Positions 48,401 through 57,875 of a stretch of DNA of 64,000 nt are shown piece by piece. Source of the DNA: Polydactylus sextarius. Taxonomy: Eukaryota > Chordata > Actinopteri > Polynemidae. The notes below the pieces were generated by a model. It searched no databases and was not told the DNA's origin. It saw only the letters and a program-made list of their open reading frames with translations. How positions within the stretch are numbered: position 1 is the stretch's first letter; each line of letters begins with the position of its first letter. The DNA is taken from assembly GCA_016801845.1 (NCBI GenBank), contig CM028923.1:13250679-13314678 (forward strand). Reading direction: 5' to 3'. The translations under genes were made by a program, and so were the position numbers.

Positions 48401-51400
48401 TCTCACATTCAATTAGCCGCCATAGTAACACCACGGAAACCGCAATTAGCCTCCATCGCTCCGGAAACGAGGGCTGCATCTGGTAAACATAGAGCCTCCG
48501 CGCTGGCTCCTGCAACTCTAAGGATGTTGTGAATGAGAATTGATGTTTAAATCTTTTCTAGTTTAATAGAGAAATACACGTAATTTAATCCCAGTTTATT
48601 TTAGTTTATTTAGTAGCAGAAGCTGCTGAGCTGCTTTTATATAAAATTAAGAATCAAAACTGTGATCACGACACAAAGAGCAGCATCCTGATTATATAAA
48701 GCTCAATATTTTCATTAACTTTCTCAAAGGACTTCGAGTTTTTCTGTTTGCTGACATTCGTAAAACCATGGGGAATAATGAGGCATCCTCTAGGGGGGTT
48801 AAGGAGATGGCAAGCTGGTGCAGAGCTGCTGTGTAGCCTGAGGCGAGAGTTCGGGGGGATGGGGAGGGCACAGAGACTTGGAGCTGTACTATCTCACATC
48901 TGAGTTTAAACCCGGGCCTCCCTACAGCACCAGTGCTGAGCCAGCATCTCTGCCACCATGGGGAACAGTGGTGGAGGAGCAAGATGGAGAAGGTTTGTGG
49001 GGAAAAAAAAAGACTAAAAACAGGTTTTGATTTAACATCTCACTAAGGCTGAGCTTCCACGTTTTCAGTCCCATGCGGCAGCTATGGTCTTTTTAGAGGT
49101 GGAACATCATGTATACGTCACATTGCGCAACATGCAAAAAAAAAAAAAAAAAAAAACTATAGCTGAATTACATGTAGCTACTTGAGTTTCTTAGCTCAAT
49201 GTCACACTGTCATAACTTACTGAGGCATGAAACAAACAGCCACAGCTGTACTGTTCCTACTATTATTACTCAATATCTTTTAAATACAAGAATGACACGT
49301 GTTGTTGTTATATTTATTCTAGCAGCTGTCGTTATCGTAGCAAACTGCTGGAAAAGTCAAGTTTGATACCTACATCACTGATGTAAATAGACGAAGCCAT
49401 CTTTAGCTAAATGTTTCAGCACAGACACCGACGCTGGCATGTAGAGCATATTCACTAACACACAGAGAGCTGATGTAAATTAGCTACAGCTAATTCCAGT
49501 GAAACAGCTGCAGACTTAAAGGTGCCCTGTGGTGTTTCCTTGCAAACAAACACAAGCTGTTTACATGCGGTGTAAACATAGCTTAGTATGGCTGCCTCCA
49601 GGATAAAACTATAGAGTTTTGTGATGAATGCAGCTGTGTTGTTTCCCTAACTTTGTTGGTATATTGTTGTGTCTTGGCTCTCTACTGCCACCTATGGCTC
49701 CATGGAACAATATGACACGAAAACAGGACAAATAACAAACAAGAAAAACTGCTTCACAGCGCCGCTAGACATCTAAAAACTGACAGAGTAGCTTTAAACT
49801 CTTCGAGACTGTTAATCATTGTGAGACTGTGATTTCAATATAAAAAAACTACCTTTTTAATCACTTTCCCATGTAATAATATGGTTAAACTCCCAAACTG
49901 TGTATTTCATATGCGTCAGTAAACACCTTAAAAACATAAGAGCAAAACAAACCTGCTTTTTTAAAATTTAAATTCAGGAAAACTGTAATTTTTGTTGCTA
50001 AAATGCTAAAAACACATTCAAACAATCCTCCCAGTGAGTATCACAAAATATTATGTGAAATTACAAAGAATGACACACAGCTAAAATACATTTTCCTTGT
50101 GGTTACTGTTCATACGTGCCAACACGTGTATACAAAGTTAATGGATTTATTTTTTATGCCGGAAGCTTTAATTCTTACATTCAACCTCATAAATTGTCGA
50201 TAATAAGGAACAAAAGAGCTGCGGTATTAAAAGCCACGACACAAGAGAGGAGGAGGAAGCCAAAAGCAGCAGAGGTGGGATTTTATTTTGGAGGGTAAAT
50301 CACACTGAAGGGGAGGAGGATGAAGGAGGAGTGTGACAAAGGAGATATGAAGGTTGACCAGCTTGTATTTTTATTTTTGTAATTTTTTTTTTAAAGTGCC
50401 AGTGCTGCTGGGAGGTGTCTGTACTTTTCCTAGCCAAGTTTTTACAATTCCATATGATTTGTTTCGACTGTTCGGCTTCGTTTAGCTGCCAGAAGAAAAT
50501 CGGGGGCGAGAGTCACTCAGTTATGATCATGACTGTGTTGAGCTTTGTTTTAGTTTTTTTTTCCCTTCTTCTGACAGACTTGAAAAACTGAATCCCCGGG
50601 AAGCAAAGTGGAACTCTGAGTTTGATCGTTCATCTGGATATTCAATTGAAGAGAAAAGTGGTCTCGTCATTTGGCAGAGAAACTGATCTCCTGTCAGCTG
50701 AGTGACTGGGGCCCTAAAACCTAAAGACGCCAGATGTTAAGTAACTTTCTCCTTCTCTTCTCTCTGTGGAGATAGCCTCCGACCCGTTGCCAATTGTGAC
50801 AGCGCCGTCGCTGCTTTCTACAAAGCTGATGATGGCATTCGTAACTGCGGCGATAATTGCAGCCTAGGCATTTTCTCACTTCTTCATTATGTACGTGCTC
50901 ACTGGAAACACAAATAACAACTGAGTCAGTAATGTCAGTAATGATATTATCAATTAAACATTATCCGTTTCATGTTGGTCATTGATTTTTGGACTGGATC
51001 CTCATCTGTTCGGTAAAACAGCAGGTCTGGCTTTTTGTCAATGGAGCTGGTCAGTGGGACATATGGCAGCTGCTCCTCAGGGGGGGAGTGGAGATCACAT
51101 GACTCGAGCTAAAAATGTTGGACGGCACCACTTCAGAAAATTAATGCTCAGTGGCGACAGTAATAGTAGGAGAAATAGTACAATAAGGGCCCAGTTCTTA
51201 GCTCCAGACCAACATCTAGATTTTAATTTAAGTAAATATACTGTAAATTGTTCTTTGCTGAGTCTAAATTGCATTGTTATTGTGTGCAGCGCTCCTCTTT
51301 CACCACTGCAGCCATGGCTCACAATCAGATTTAGTTTAAAATTACAGCCATTTCAAGGCACTAATTCAATATCCAAGACCTGTTAACGTGTGAGGATGGG

Positions 51401-54400
51401 GAGGAAGCAAAGGGGGAAACACATGTTTGTGAGGAAATAAAAGGAAAGCTCCCAGGGAGCAGAACACTAGGTTGTCCAGTCCACCACAAACAAGAATCAA
51501 ATCAAGTGACCAACCATGTCCCCTGTCTATTTAAACATAAAAACTGTGAAGCCAAGTCTGTCCCGTCCCTGTGGAAAAGGAAGAGTAGACGTTGTGGCTT
51601 GCTGAGTCGGCTCAAAGAAAAACATAAGGTGTGTGACCCTTCCTCAGCGTGCGACTAAAACCTCCGATGCTCTAATTCAGGTGCCTCATGAATTCAGCTT
51701 CACTCTGCTCTTGCTACCATCTAAAAAGATGACCCAGATTCCCCCCCGCAGCACCCTGCTGAATAGAAGAGCGACTTTTAACCAAGCCTGTGTGGACACA
51801 CACAGATTAAAAAAAAACTAAATGTATGATGAATGCACAAGTGTCAGACTAACTCCCTCAGTGTGACAAGTAGACGTTGTGACTGCTCCTTTACGATGCT
51901 TTAGAAAGGCCGCGTCACTGAACTAAACTAAATTCACGGCGGACTGCTCACCTCAAGCAAGACTGCAGAAAATAACCAGAAGACAAAGTGCAAGCAGGTT
52001 TGTGGTAACAAAAAAGACCATATCCTGTTTCTCAGTATTTACAGCAGCTTAAACAAAACAAAGCCAAATACTTTCTCATATCCATCGAGCAGCACTGCTG
52101 TTTTTTTATCTTTTCTTTTTAACTATTAATCTCTGCTGCTGCCGTGGCTGGTGATGGTGTGTGTATAAACTTCAGCCGACAGCTTTCTCTTCCTGTATTT
52201 TTCTGTCTGTATACAGACACTGGCTCGGCCACCGGCACGACCACTCAATTAAATTGCTGCGAGGTCTCAGACTTCACCGTCAGGTCAGGTGACATCCAGA
52301 TAAATAAACACAGCGTCGCTAACCAACCGCCTGCTGTATCGAGGGAGTAAAGACCAGTTGGCAATTACGCTTTTATTAATTAGCAGAAATTTACTACTAA
52401 AGCTTGTACAGCAGATTTTTTCCACCCAAGTGTCAAAAAGGGCAGTTGTGACAGTCAGCGGGGGAATAACTGCGAGTTGATTATATTCATCTAGACATGA
52501 GAGTTACACTGTCACAGAGGAAACATGTTACCTGTCATATGAGAGGTCGAGATAGGGAGGAACAACAATATTCTGAAAGGACTGGTTGCGCATTTATTTT
52601 GCTGCAACAACACGAAGACTTTCATGTTTGCATTTTATCCATTTAGGAGTGGCTCTTATCTAGAAATAGTCCATTGTGAATATTGAGTACTGAACTCAAG
52701 TCAGTTCAGCCAATTTTGAAACAAACCCTCCAGGAAATAGAGAATCCCACAGAAAGTTGACTTAAACTAAGTCAAAACCCAACAGTCAAACTATAAAAAC
52801 ACACACCTCTGTATAATAATAATAATAAAAACATATTCAGTTTAATTTAGTTCTCATGTTAATCTATAGAGCTGCTCCATCTGCTGCTGCTCATTCAAGT
52901 CTAGTCAACCATGTTATTATATTAAAGATTAATTCCAATAAGAGTTTAGATGAACAAGTTGCATTTTTTTATGAAGACAACGTGTGCATATGTGGATGTA
53001 AGTGTGCGTGTGTGTGCACAGTGACAGACTGTGTCCAGCCGAGTCGAGAGCAGAGTTGTCTTCAGGGTTTGACGAATACAAATTTAAAAAAAAAAAAACA
53101 AAATAAATAAATGACGACAAAACACACGAGGAGCTGCACTGACTTGCACAGACAGGGGACATCCTCATTAGACGGAGCAACTTCAGAAAACACAGATGCA
53201 GCGACCTGACGCCTGCACATTGAGCATTAAAAAGTAAATGGAAAGTGCAGCATTTTTCATTTTTTAAAAATGCCACACAGACAGCTTAGCTTCATGAGAT
53301 GAATGGAGAATTAATAAATGATCTTTACAAACCTTTTTTTTTCTTTTTTCTTGTTAAAGCAGAGCTATATAAAGGTGAGTTTAGATGAGTCACATGATTT
53401 ACTATTGGTGCAGGTTTTCTAACAGAAACTATTTAAATTTAAAATAATTACAAAGGCTACATAAGACATGCGATTAAAGTAACCTTTCTTATTTTTGTTG
53501 AATAAGGAAGCATTTATATTTCTAATACAACACATGATCTTTCATTGTGCAATTTCTTAATAAACCTGATGGTGACAGTGTCAATGAATAAGCTAGTAAT
53601 CACTCTAAATAACAAAACATCTGATATAATTTAACATTGATGGTTATTGACAGACTGTGTGAGCTAAAACACAAGATTCTCTTTTGCAATAAATAACTAT
53701 ATATTCACTACCAGCTTAATACTGTTATTAAAATATGACATAATTCAGATCATCTTTCTCCACAGAGCCATCCTCCTGGATCCATCTGACTATGTTTACC
53801 TAAGGACTGGCTATTTCATGTTTGTGGAAAGTCCAGCTTCAATATCTTACAGATTAAATGATAACTCTGTGATATAAAATGAAATCATCCTTCCTTATAG
53901 AGAAATTGTCCCCTATAACCAAAACAGTCCAACCTGTAATTTGGGAGATGACTAATGATTGATTTAGTTCAAAAGCAGATAGAAACCAACTGTATTTGCA
54001 TGGATCTGAGGAACTAACATCATAATCTAAAAATAAAAGTCATAATCTGTGGTGACAATCAAGAGACATGCTGGAGACTACACCTTGATGTGCTCGTTTG
54101 ATAAATGTTAACTTTCTTTAGGTTAACTGAAACAAACCTGACAAGATGATCAACATTAACATAGAAGAACTGTCATCACAAAACAGCTGTTATGGTTTAA
54201 TTGACAAAATTTTCCTACTGAAATGGAGGTAAATTTGCTTGTAACCGATGCTCAGGATGGAGCACGAGCAACGAGATCAGTGAATTTTCATGATAGGCAT
54301 CATTTGTAAACAGCACTATCACAATCACTGTTTACATTAGAGTTTTTGGATAAAAATGACCCCAGACGCTCACAACTTACAGGAAGCAACAAAATAAAAT

Positions 54401-55696
54401 TCCTGATCGATGATCAATCACTATGTCTATTCCAGCCTGCTTTCACTAGACACAGACATGAATCATGTGAACTACAAATTACCAGGATTAACGTTGCAGC
54501 CTGGAGGTAAATTAACTGATTTGACCTGCTGGCTATGAACCAACATGCAGAACAGGACTGCTAAGAGACATTAAGGTCAGCTGCCATTAAACAATATAAC
54601 ACAGATCTTAATGATGATTAGGTTATAAATCAAGGAATAATAACAATTAATAACCAGGCTTCTGTTATAAGGCCTGTTATGTTTTGTCTGCTAACGGTAG
54701 CTGTAGTGTTTTCAGTGAAATATATAACACACATGAGTAACCAGGGCTTAAACAGGGCATAGCAAAAGAGAGAATATAAAACTAATGTGTTCCTGACACA
54801 TTAGCTTGTTTGTTAGCTAGCTATGCTGAAATGAATCATTTCCAAGAACAATCCCGATTGTTTCTTGTATTATTATTTTTACGAAAAAATGTCAGGCATT
54901 GTCACTTAAGTCTATTTTAAAAACTCATATTTTCAAAATGACTCACTATATTTGTAAAAGTAAAACAAAATAAAAGAATATTTATAACGATATCAGCTGA
55001 GGCTAAATGACAAACTGACAGATAACGTTACTGACAATGGCAACCAACTGGACGAGCTGCAGTTTTCATCAACACAAACGAGTATGGTTTTACTTGTGTT
55101 TACAAAAAAAATGCGTTTTTTTTAATTATCAGTATTGTTTACATTGCTGTCCGTTAAGGTGAAGTTATTATTACGGACTGGACACTACATTTGACACCAG
55201 TGTACATCACCGCAGCTAAGCCACTGGCAGTGGGCACTTTAGCTACAAAGCTAACATCGGCTCACTACAAGGATTAACCATTAACGTTACTTTATCCGCT
55301 ACACATTTTATCACGCTGCTGTCTATTTTGTTTACTATCCGTACGGTGTCGTTAGCTCGGGAAGCAGCCGCCGAGCTTCGCGTTAACATTAACACGAACA
55401 GCTGCCTAGCGTTTCGCTGGCTATGCAGCAGGAGGAGGGGGCCAGCGTTAGCACCCTTTAGCATCGTTAGCTGCCTGCCACCCCCCACCGGTGGTTTTGC
55501 AGGGGGCATCGGAGTTGCCCGAAAAAACAAAAACCCGGTAGAAACCGCGCAGACAGCCGCAGTAGGGCGGCTGTAATACGTTTTTGTGCATGTTCGCGTG
55601 TGCGTGCGAAGGAGTCAAGTCCAAAAAACATACCTCGGGATGGAGAATAGGGACGCAGCCAGCTTCTTTCTCATATTCTTCCATAGCGTCGGCCAT
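30432..55696 (-). CDS. zdhhc17: ZDHHC17 (HIP14), ankyrin-repeat palmitoyltransferase (17 coding exons)
   Basis: Exons in transcript order: 55634-55696, 47948-48051, 47308-47430, 45252-45329, 44047-44191, 43813-43877, 42917-43079, 42699-42824, 41202-41344, 39712-39812, 34062-34186, 33420-33482, 33225-33318, 31450-31533, 31176-31333, 30979-31073, 30432-30570 (1869 nt, 622 aa; human 632, with ten more residues at the start). The protein starts MADAMEEYEKEAGCVP. Ankyrin repeats span ~57-260, transmembrane helices follow from ~294, and the DHHC cysteine-rich domain is at ~428-470 with DHHC at 454-457. More membrane segments follow (~472-545) and the end is SGSGYQLV. HIP14 palmitoylates huntingtin, SNAP25 and other neuronal proteins at the Golgi, using the ankyrin groove to bind substrate. 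Sixteen of the exon ends are GT-AG-type or terminal; intron 10 uses AT-AC borders. Confidence 0.97.
31534..33224 (-). other. zdhhc17: zdhhc17 intron 13 with a tandem duplication
   Basis: The intron contains GCTAAC-rich repeat sequence (about 31780-32250) and T-runs near 32668-32681 and 32931-32938. No exon recognised. Confidence 0.65.
31915..32240. repeat. Diverged tandem duplication (unit about 158 bp)
   Basis: CAGGTAAACAGCTGCTAATG at 31915 recurs as CAGGTAAATAGCTGCTAATG at 32073. Further shared blocks follow in the same order: GCTAATGTTAG, AAAAACTGAC, CTTCTAG/ATCTAG, TTCTTTCTCCTAAGAGCCT / TTCCTTCTTCTAAGAGCCT, and GCTAACATG-like words. The second unit has an extra segment before the CTAAGAGCC block. 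Confidence 0.75.
33225..33318 (-). CDS. zdhhc17: zdhhc17 exon 13: DHHC catalytic core
   Basis: The exon encodes IRKPIRSKHCAVCNRCIAKF, then DHHCPWVGNCV, ending in phase 1. H442, C443, C446, C449, H456 and C463 fit the zinc-binding pattern of the cysteine-rich domain. C457 of DHHC is the acyl-accepting cysteine in this family. All key residues are present, so the enzyme should be active. Confidence 0.97.
35200..35515 (+). repeat. Teleost interspersed repeat, copy 1
   Basis: It opens with CATTAGCTTGCTAACATTTG CTAATTAGCAC and ends with TGAATCCTACTGATCTGTCA, then TTTCACGGCTGACCACCCAG CAGTTGCTGAGATATTTCCA TCTGGACCAAAACGGTGGAC. Words of this kind ('atccatccaatagttgttgagatatttca', 'ctggaccaaagtggtgga') belong to a family widespread in teleost introns. 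No coding capacity. The family name is not assigned. Confidence 0.7.
37190..37505 (+). repeat. Teleost interspersed repeat, copy 2
   Basis: A second, more diverged member: GCGCTAGCCTGCCTACATTT GCTAATAGGCAC, then ATGAACATCCTGAGTGTCCG and ACCAAATTTTGTG, ATTAGAGGAAAGTGGAGATC, ATTCATCCTCTGGGAACCAT GAACGTCTTTC, TTTCACAGCAGACCACCATG TAGCTGTTGGAATATTTTAG TTTGGATCAAAATGGTG. It lies on the same strand as copy 1 and about 2 kb away in the same intron. Confidence 0.75.
39813..41201 (-). other. zdhhc17: zdhhc17 intron 9
   Basis: This 1.4-kb intron has GT-AG borders and a (TG)n tract at 40878-40893. No exon, RNA gene or recognised mobile element. Confidence 0.65.
41345..42698 (-). other. zdhhc17: zdhhc17 intron 8
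   Basis: The intron is AG-rich near its 3' end on the plus strand (41350-41550), which is a long pyrimidine-rich tract in transcript sense. An A-run lies near 42039-42054. No coding similarity, although open frames of over 100 codons cross the purine-rich part. Confidence 0.6.
42699..47430 (-). CDS. zdhhc17: zdhhc17 exons 3-8: ankyrin-repeat domain
   Basis: Six exons (47308-47430, 45252-45329, 44047-44191, 43813-43877, 42917-43079, 42699-42824) encode successive ankyrin repeats. Visible repeat cores include DKENVTLLHWAAINN, LNSTPLHWATRQGH, GEGCSCVHLAAQFGH, NGMTPLMWAAYRTH, HKNTALHWAVLAGN and GETPLDLAKQRKN. The sequence is nearly the same as in mammals, as expected of the substrate-binding region. 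Exon 8 ends just before the EFRQKV segment leading into the first membrane helix. Confidence 0.95.
44549..44576. repeat. (GT)n microsatellite
   Basis: About thirteen GT units with one TTT interruption, in zdhhc17 intron 4. Confidence 0.95.
44735..44782. repeat. Poly-G tract in zdhhc17 intron 4
   Basis: A purine-rich start passes into runs of G4, G6 and G5, then a homopolymer of sixteen G (44767-44782). It has strong G-quadruplex potential on the plus strand and is likely to be unstable in replication and error-prone in sequencing. Confidence 0.9.
45780..46570 (+). mobile_element. LINE (non-LTR retrotransposon) relic, reverse-transcriptase end and 3' UTR
   Basis: Plus-strand fragments follow the order of a teleost LINE reverse transcriptase: FDWFRSYL (about 45793-45817), VPQVSILGTLLFNLY (about 45839-45884), and HSYVNECNDSQL (about 45928-45963) where the active-site YADD is expected. 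A region like the C-terminal end follows, then the tail ATGCTATATAAATAAAATTG CCTTG at about 46540-46565. The catalytic YADD is degraded to YVNE and frames shift, so it is inactive. It sits inside zdhhc17 intron 3, antisense to the gene. Confidence 0.85.
46571..47307 (-). other. zdhhc17: zdhhc17 intron 3, part nearest exon 3
   Basis: AT-rich sequence with a T-run at 47103-47119. No gene or recognised repeat beyond the LINE relic next to it. Confidence 0.6.
48052..55633 (-). other. zdhhc17: zdhhc17 intron 1 (7.6 kb)
   Basis: The longest intron, with GT-AG borders (donor GTATGT, acceptor CAG at 48052-48054). It holds a MITE-like element (49516-49797), an A-run at 49137-49157, an (ATA)n tract near 52815-52829, and long anonymous stretches. 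No internal exon is recognised; open frames of 60-130 codons lack similarity and splice context. Confidence 0.65.
49516..49797. mobile_element. MITE-like non-autonomous DNA transposon candidate
   Basis: The segment begins TTAAAGGTGCCCTGT and ends ACAGAGTAGCTTTAA; the two ends are inverted repeats matching at 12 of 15 positions. TTAA at each end could be a target-site duplication of the piggyBac type. The interior (for example CTGCCACCTATGGCTCCATG and TTCACAGCGCCGCTAGACAT) resembles a short repeat common in teleost genomes. No open frame. Confidence 0.5.
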
Positions 55697-55800
55697 CTTG
55701 GTGGTGATGCTCGCTGAGCATTGTGGGAAACGAGAAGAGGCTGTGTAAGAGGGAAACAGAGGAGAAGACATGAGCTGTCAAAAAAGGGAAGAAAATATCA
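55634..55800 (-). promoter_or_regulatory. zdhhc17: zdhhc17 start region: YY1-like and RBPJ/ZNF143-like motifs
   Basis: In transcript sense CCAAGATGGCCG overlaps the start codon (ATG at 55696-55694), matching the YY1 consensus AAGATGGC. Just upstream, TTTCCCACAATGC (about 55717-55730) resembles the ZNF143 motif, and its complement TGTGGGAA the RBPJ site. A pyrimidine tract ending TTACACAG (AG at 55742-55741) looks like a splice acceptor, so the first coding exon may be preceded by a 5' UTR exon. An in-frame ATG 25 codons upstream (55771) lies above that site. Confidence 0.5.
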
Positions 55801-57368
55801 TTCAAAAGGTTATTATCATGTGACTGGGGGAAGGGGCTAATGTCTATGATATATGATGTGTATTGTTTTTAATTTATTTATTATTGTAAATACCTCCTCT
55901 AAGGTTTTGTTGCATTAACCTATTGTTTGATTCAAGAGGTTATAATGGACTTTTCCATGGCCAAATCTGCATCCTAATCATTACTGAGTAAAGTTACCTG
56001 TCACTTTTCAATCATTTTACAAATTAGAAACATCAGCATTCGCCATATATTCTGAATTGGATTCAGGATTCAATATGAACGGCTGCAGACAAGGCCAGAG
56101 GGATGTCCTTCATATGGTTCTGAGACCAGCTCAACAAGACCACCTCAACAAGACCACCTCTACAGTTAAACGTATTATATGTGACCTAACGTCAAACATT
56201 TTTGTAATCTAACTGTTCATCTGTAATACGACACATCATCTTTTCAAAGATCACCTATTGATCAGCAATCATTTTATTTTATTTTGTAAGTCTAAGGTTG
56301 GCTGTATATGTTTAATATGAAGCTGAGGTTATTAATATTTTAGAGGACATTATCTCATATTTCCTTACATTAAGGTCCCAACTGAGGTTGAGAGTGATGA
56401 CATCATTTCTGATGAGGCAGGAAGCAGCTATGATGGAGGTTTGAGTTTTTATATGAATATAAATGATTAGCAGTGAAATGTGACTCTCCATTTTCCATGG
56501 TCACATGGAAATTTCCATATACATGTTTATTTAGGGGACACTGACCAGATGATATTTGACAGTTCATAAACACCCCATGAAAACAACGAAAACAACTGCA
56601 GTTACTTATTTGTGCCTCTAGATGTCGCCGATGTCCCATAACAATCTCACTGAACCGCCACTGAACATTTACCTCCACTGGCCACTAGATGTCACGCTTT
56701 ATCCAGACAAGAATCAATTGTAATATTGTAGAGTTTATAAACTGAAAAGAAAATACAGTTTACTTATGATATTGTCATAAAAAAACAACATTATGATCAG
56801 ATAAATCAATCACATGCGCGCGTGACCACACCAGTATATGTAATGCACGTGGTATAATTTTGACAAATATATGTATATAAAATATATTTTTCTATATACA
56901 ATACATACATTTGTATTTAAATCTACATGTCAAAAGTGAAGCGTTGGGTTGAAACTGCGTTCACAGTGAAAAGCAGACTGAAGCGCTCTGGGCTGTGATG
57001 TCCGGTCCGGCAGGTGGATTAAACGATCACCGAGCACAATCAAGAGAGGAAGTCTCCCTCTGGTGCGTCAAGTTACCGTGTCATCAACCAAACACTGGAT
57101 ATAAAGTCCATGACCTTTTAGTATAAAGTTAATACATAGACATTGTTTAAAAAGTGATTAACTCACTCAGTATAATCATTATTTCAAGTAATCCAATCTA
57201 ACTGATATCTAACCAAAATGGATGCAGCTTAATATGTAGCTCAATAGCTCAATATGTACTTTTTTTATTTGTTTACTTAATATAGAGGGATGGAGACAAA
57301 GAAGCCAACAACAATTTTCAAGATAGCTCAATATGTATTTTTATTCGTACTATAATAACAACAACAAC

Positions 57369-57401
<33 letters not shown>

Positions 57402-57540
57402 TTAATTTAATTTTCTTTTTTTAATTGTAATAACGGTAAAATCAAATGTGACAAAGAATGTTTGGCTTTTATTTTGAAAGGCTTAACCGGAAATACCGTA
57501 CATTTCCGTTGACTTAATGTTTGTTCACTCAAACCCATGA
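55801..57540. promoter_or_regulatory. Head-to-head intergenic region between zdhhc17 and osbpl8
   Basis: About 1.8 kb between two divergent start regions. AT-rich, with a (CAA)n-(TAA)n microsatellite (57351-57402) and short AT palindromes near 56860-56900. No gene recognised. The arrangement parallels the divergent OSBPL8-ZDHHC17 pair in mammals. Confidence 0.5.
57351..57402. repeat. (CAA)n-(TAA)n microsatellite
   Basis: About five CAA units followed by a dozen ATA/TAA units. Confidence 0.95.
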
Positions 57541-57599
57541 CAGAATCGTGCAGGCGGGCTAGTGGCTATGAAGTTGGCTGGATATCGGATGTAAATGAC

Positions 57600-57875
57600 C
57601 GCAGAAAGTAAACAATTTAATCCACAAGTTGATATATTTGCTGTGTAAACTTTAAAGTCGGAGCTTCGTGGCGCCGCTGTGCTGAGGAGGACGCCGGCTG
57701 TGACAGACTGAAGCAGCGGTTGTTTGGTAATAAACGTTCAGACGTCGTCAGCTAACAGTTAGCAGACGGACAAACGTCCCCGGAGGACCGTCTGAATATT
57801 CACAGCCGGTGTTTTGCTTTCGTGAGTCAGTCAGACAACCGACAACCAGCTCGACAGACAGCGCAAGGAGCAAAG
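57600..57875 (+). other. osbpl8: Probable osbpl8 non-coding exon 1
   Basis: A GC-richer segment ends in a strong donor (GCAAAG|GTGAGTG, 57875/57876). It includes CAGACGTCGTC (a CRE-like core) and no long open frame. The divergent gene next to ZDHHC17 in vertebrates is OSBPL8, an ER-anchored oxysterol-binding-related protein, so this is the most likely owner. No coding sequence is seen in the window, so the assignment rests on gene order only. The left edge is approximate. Confidence 0.5.
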
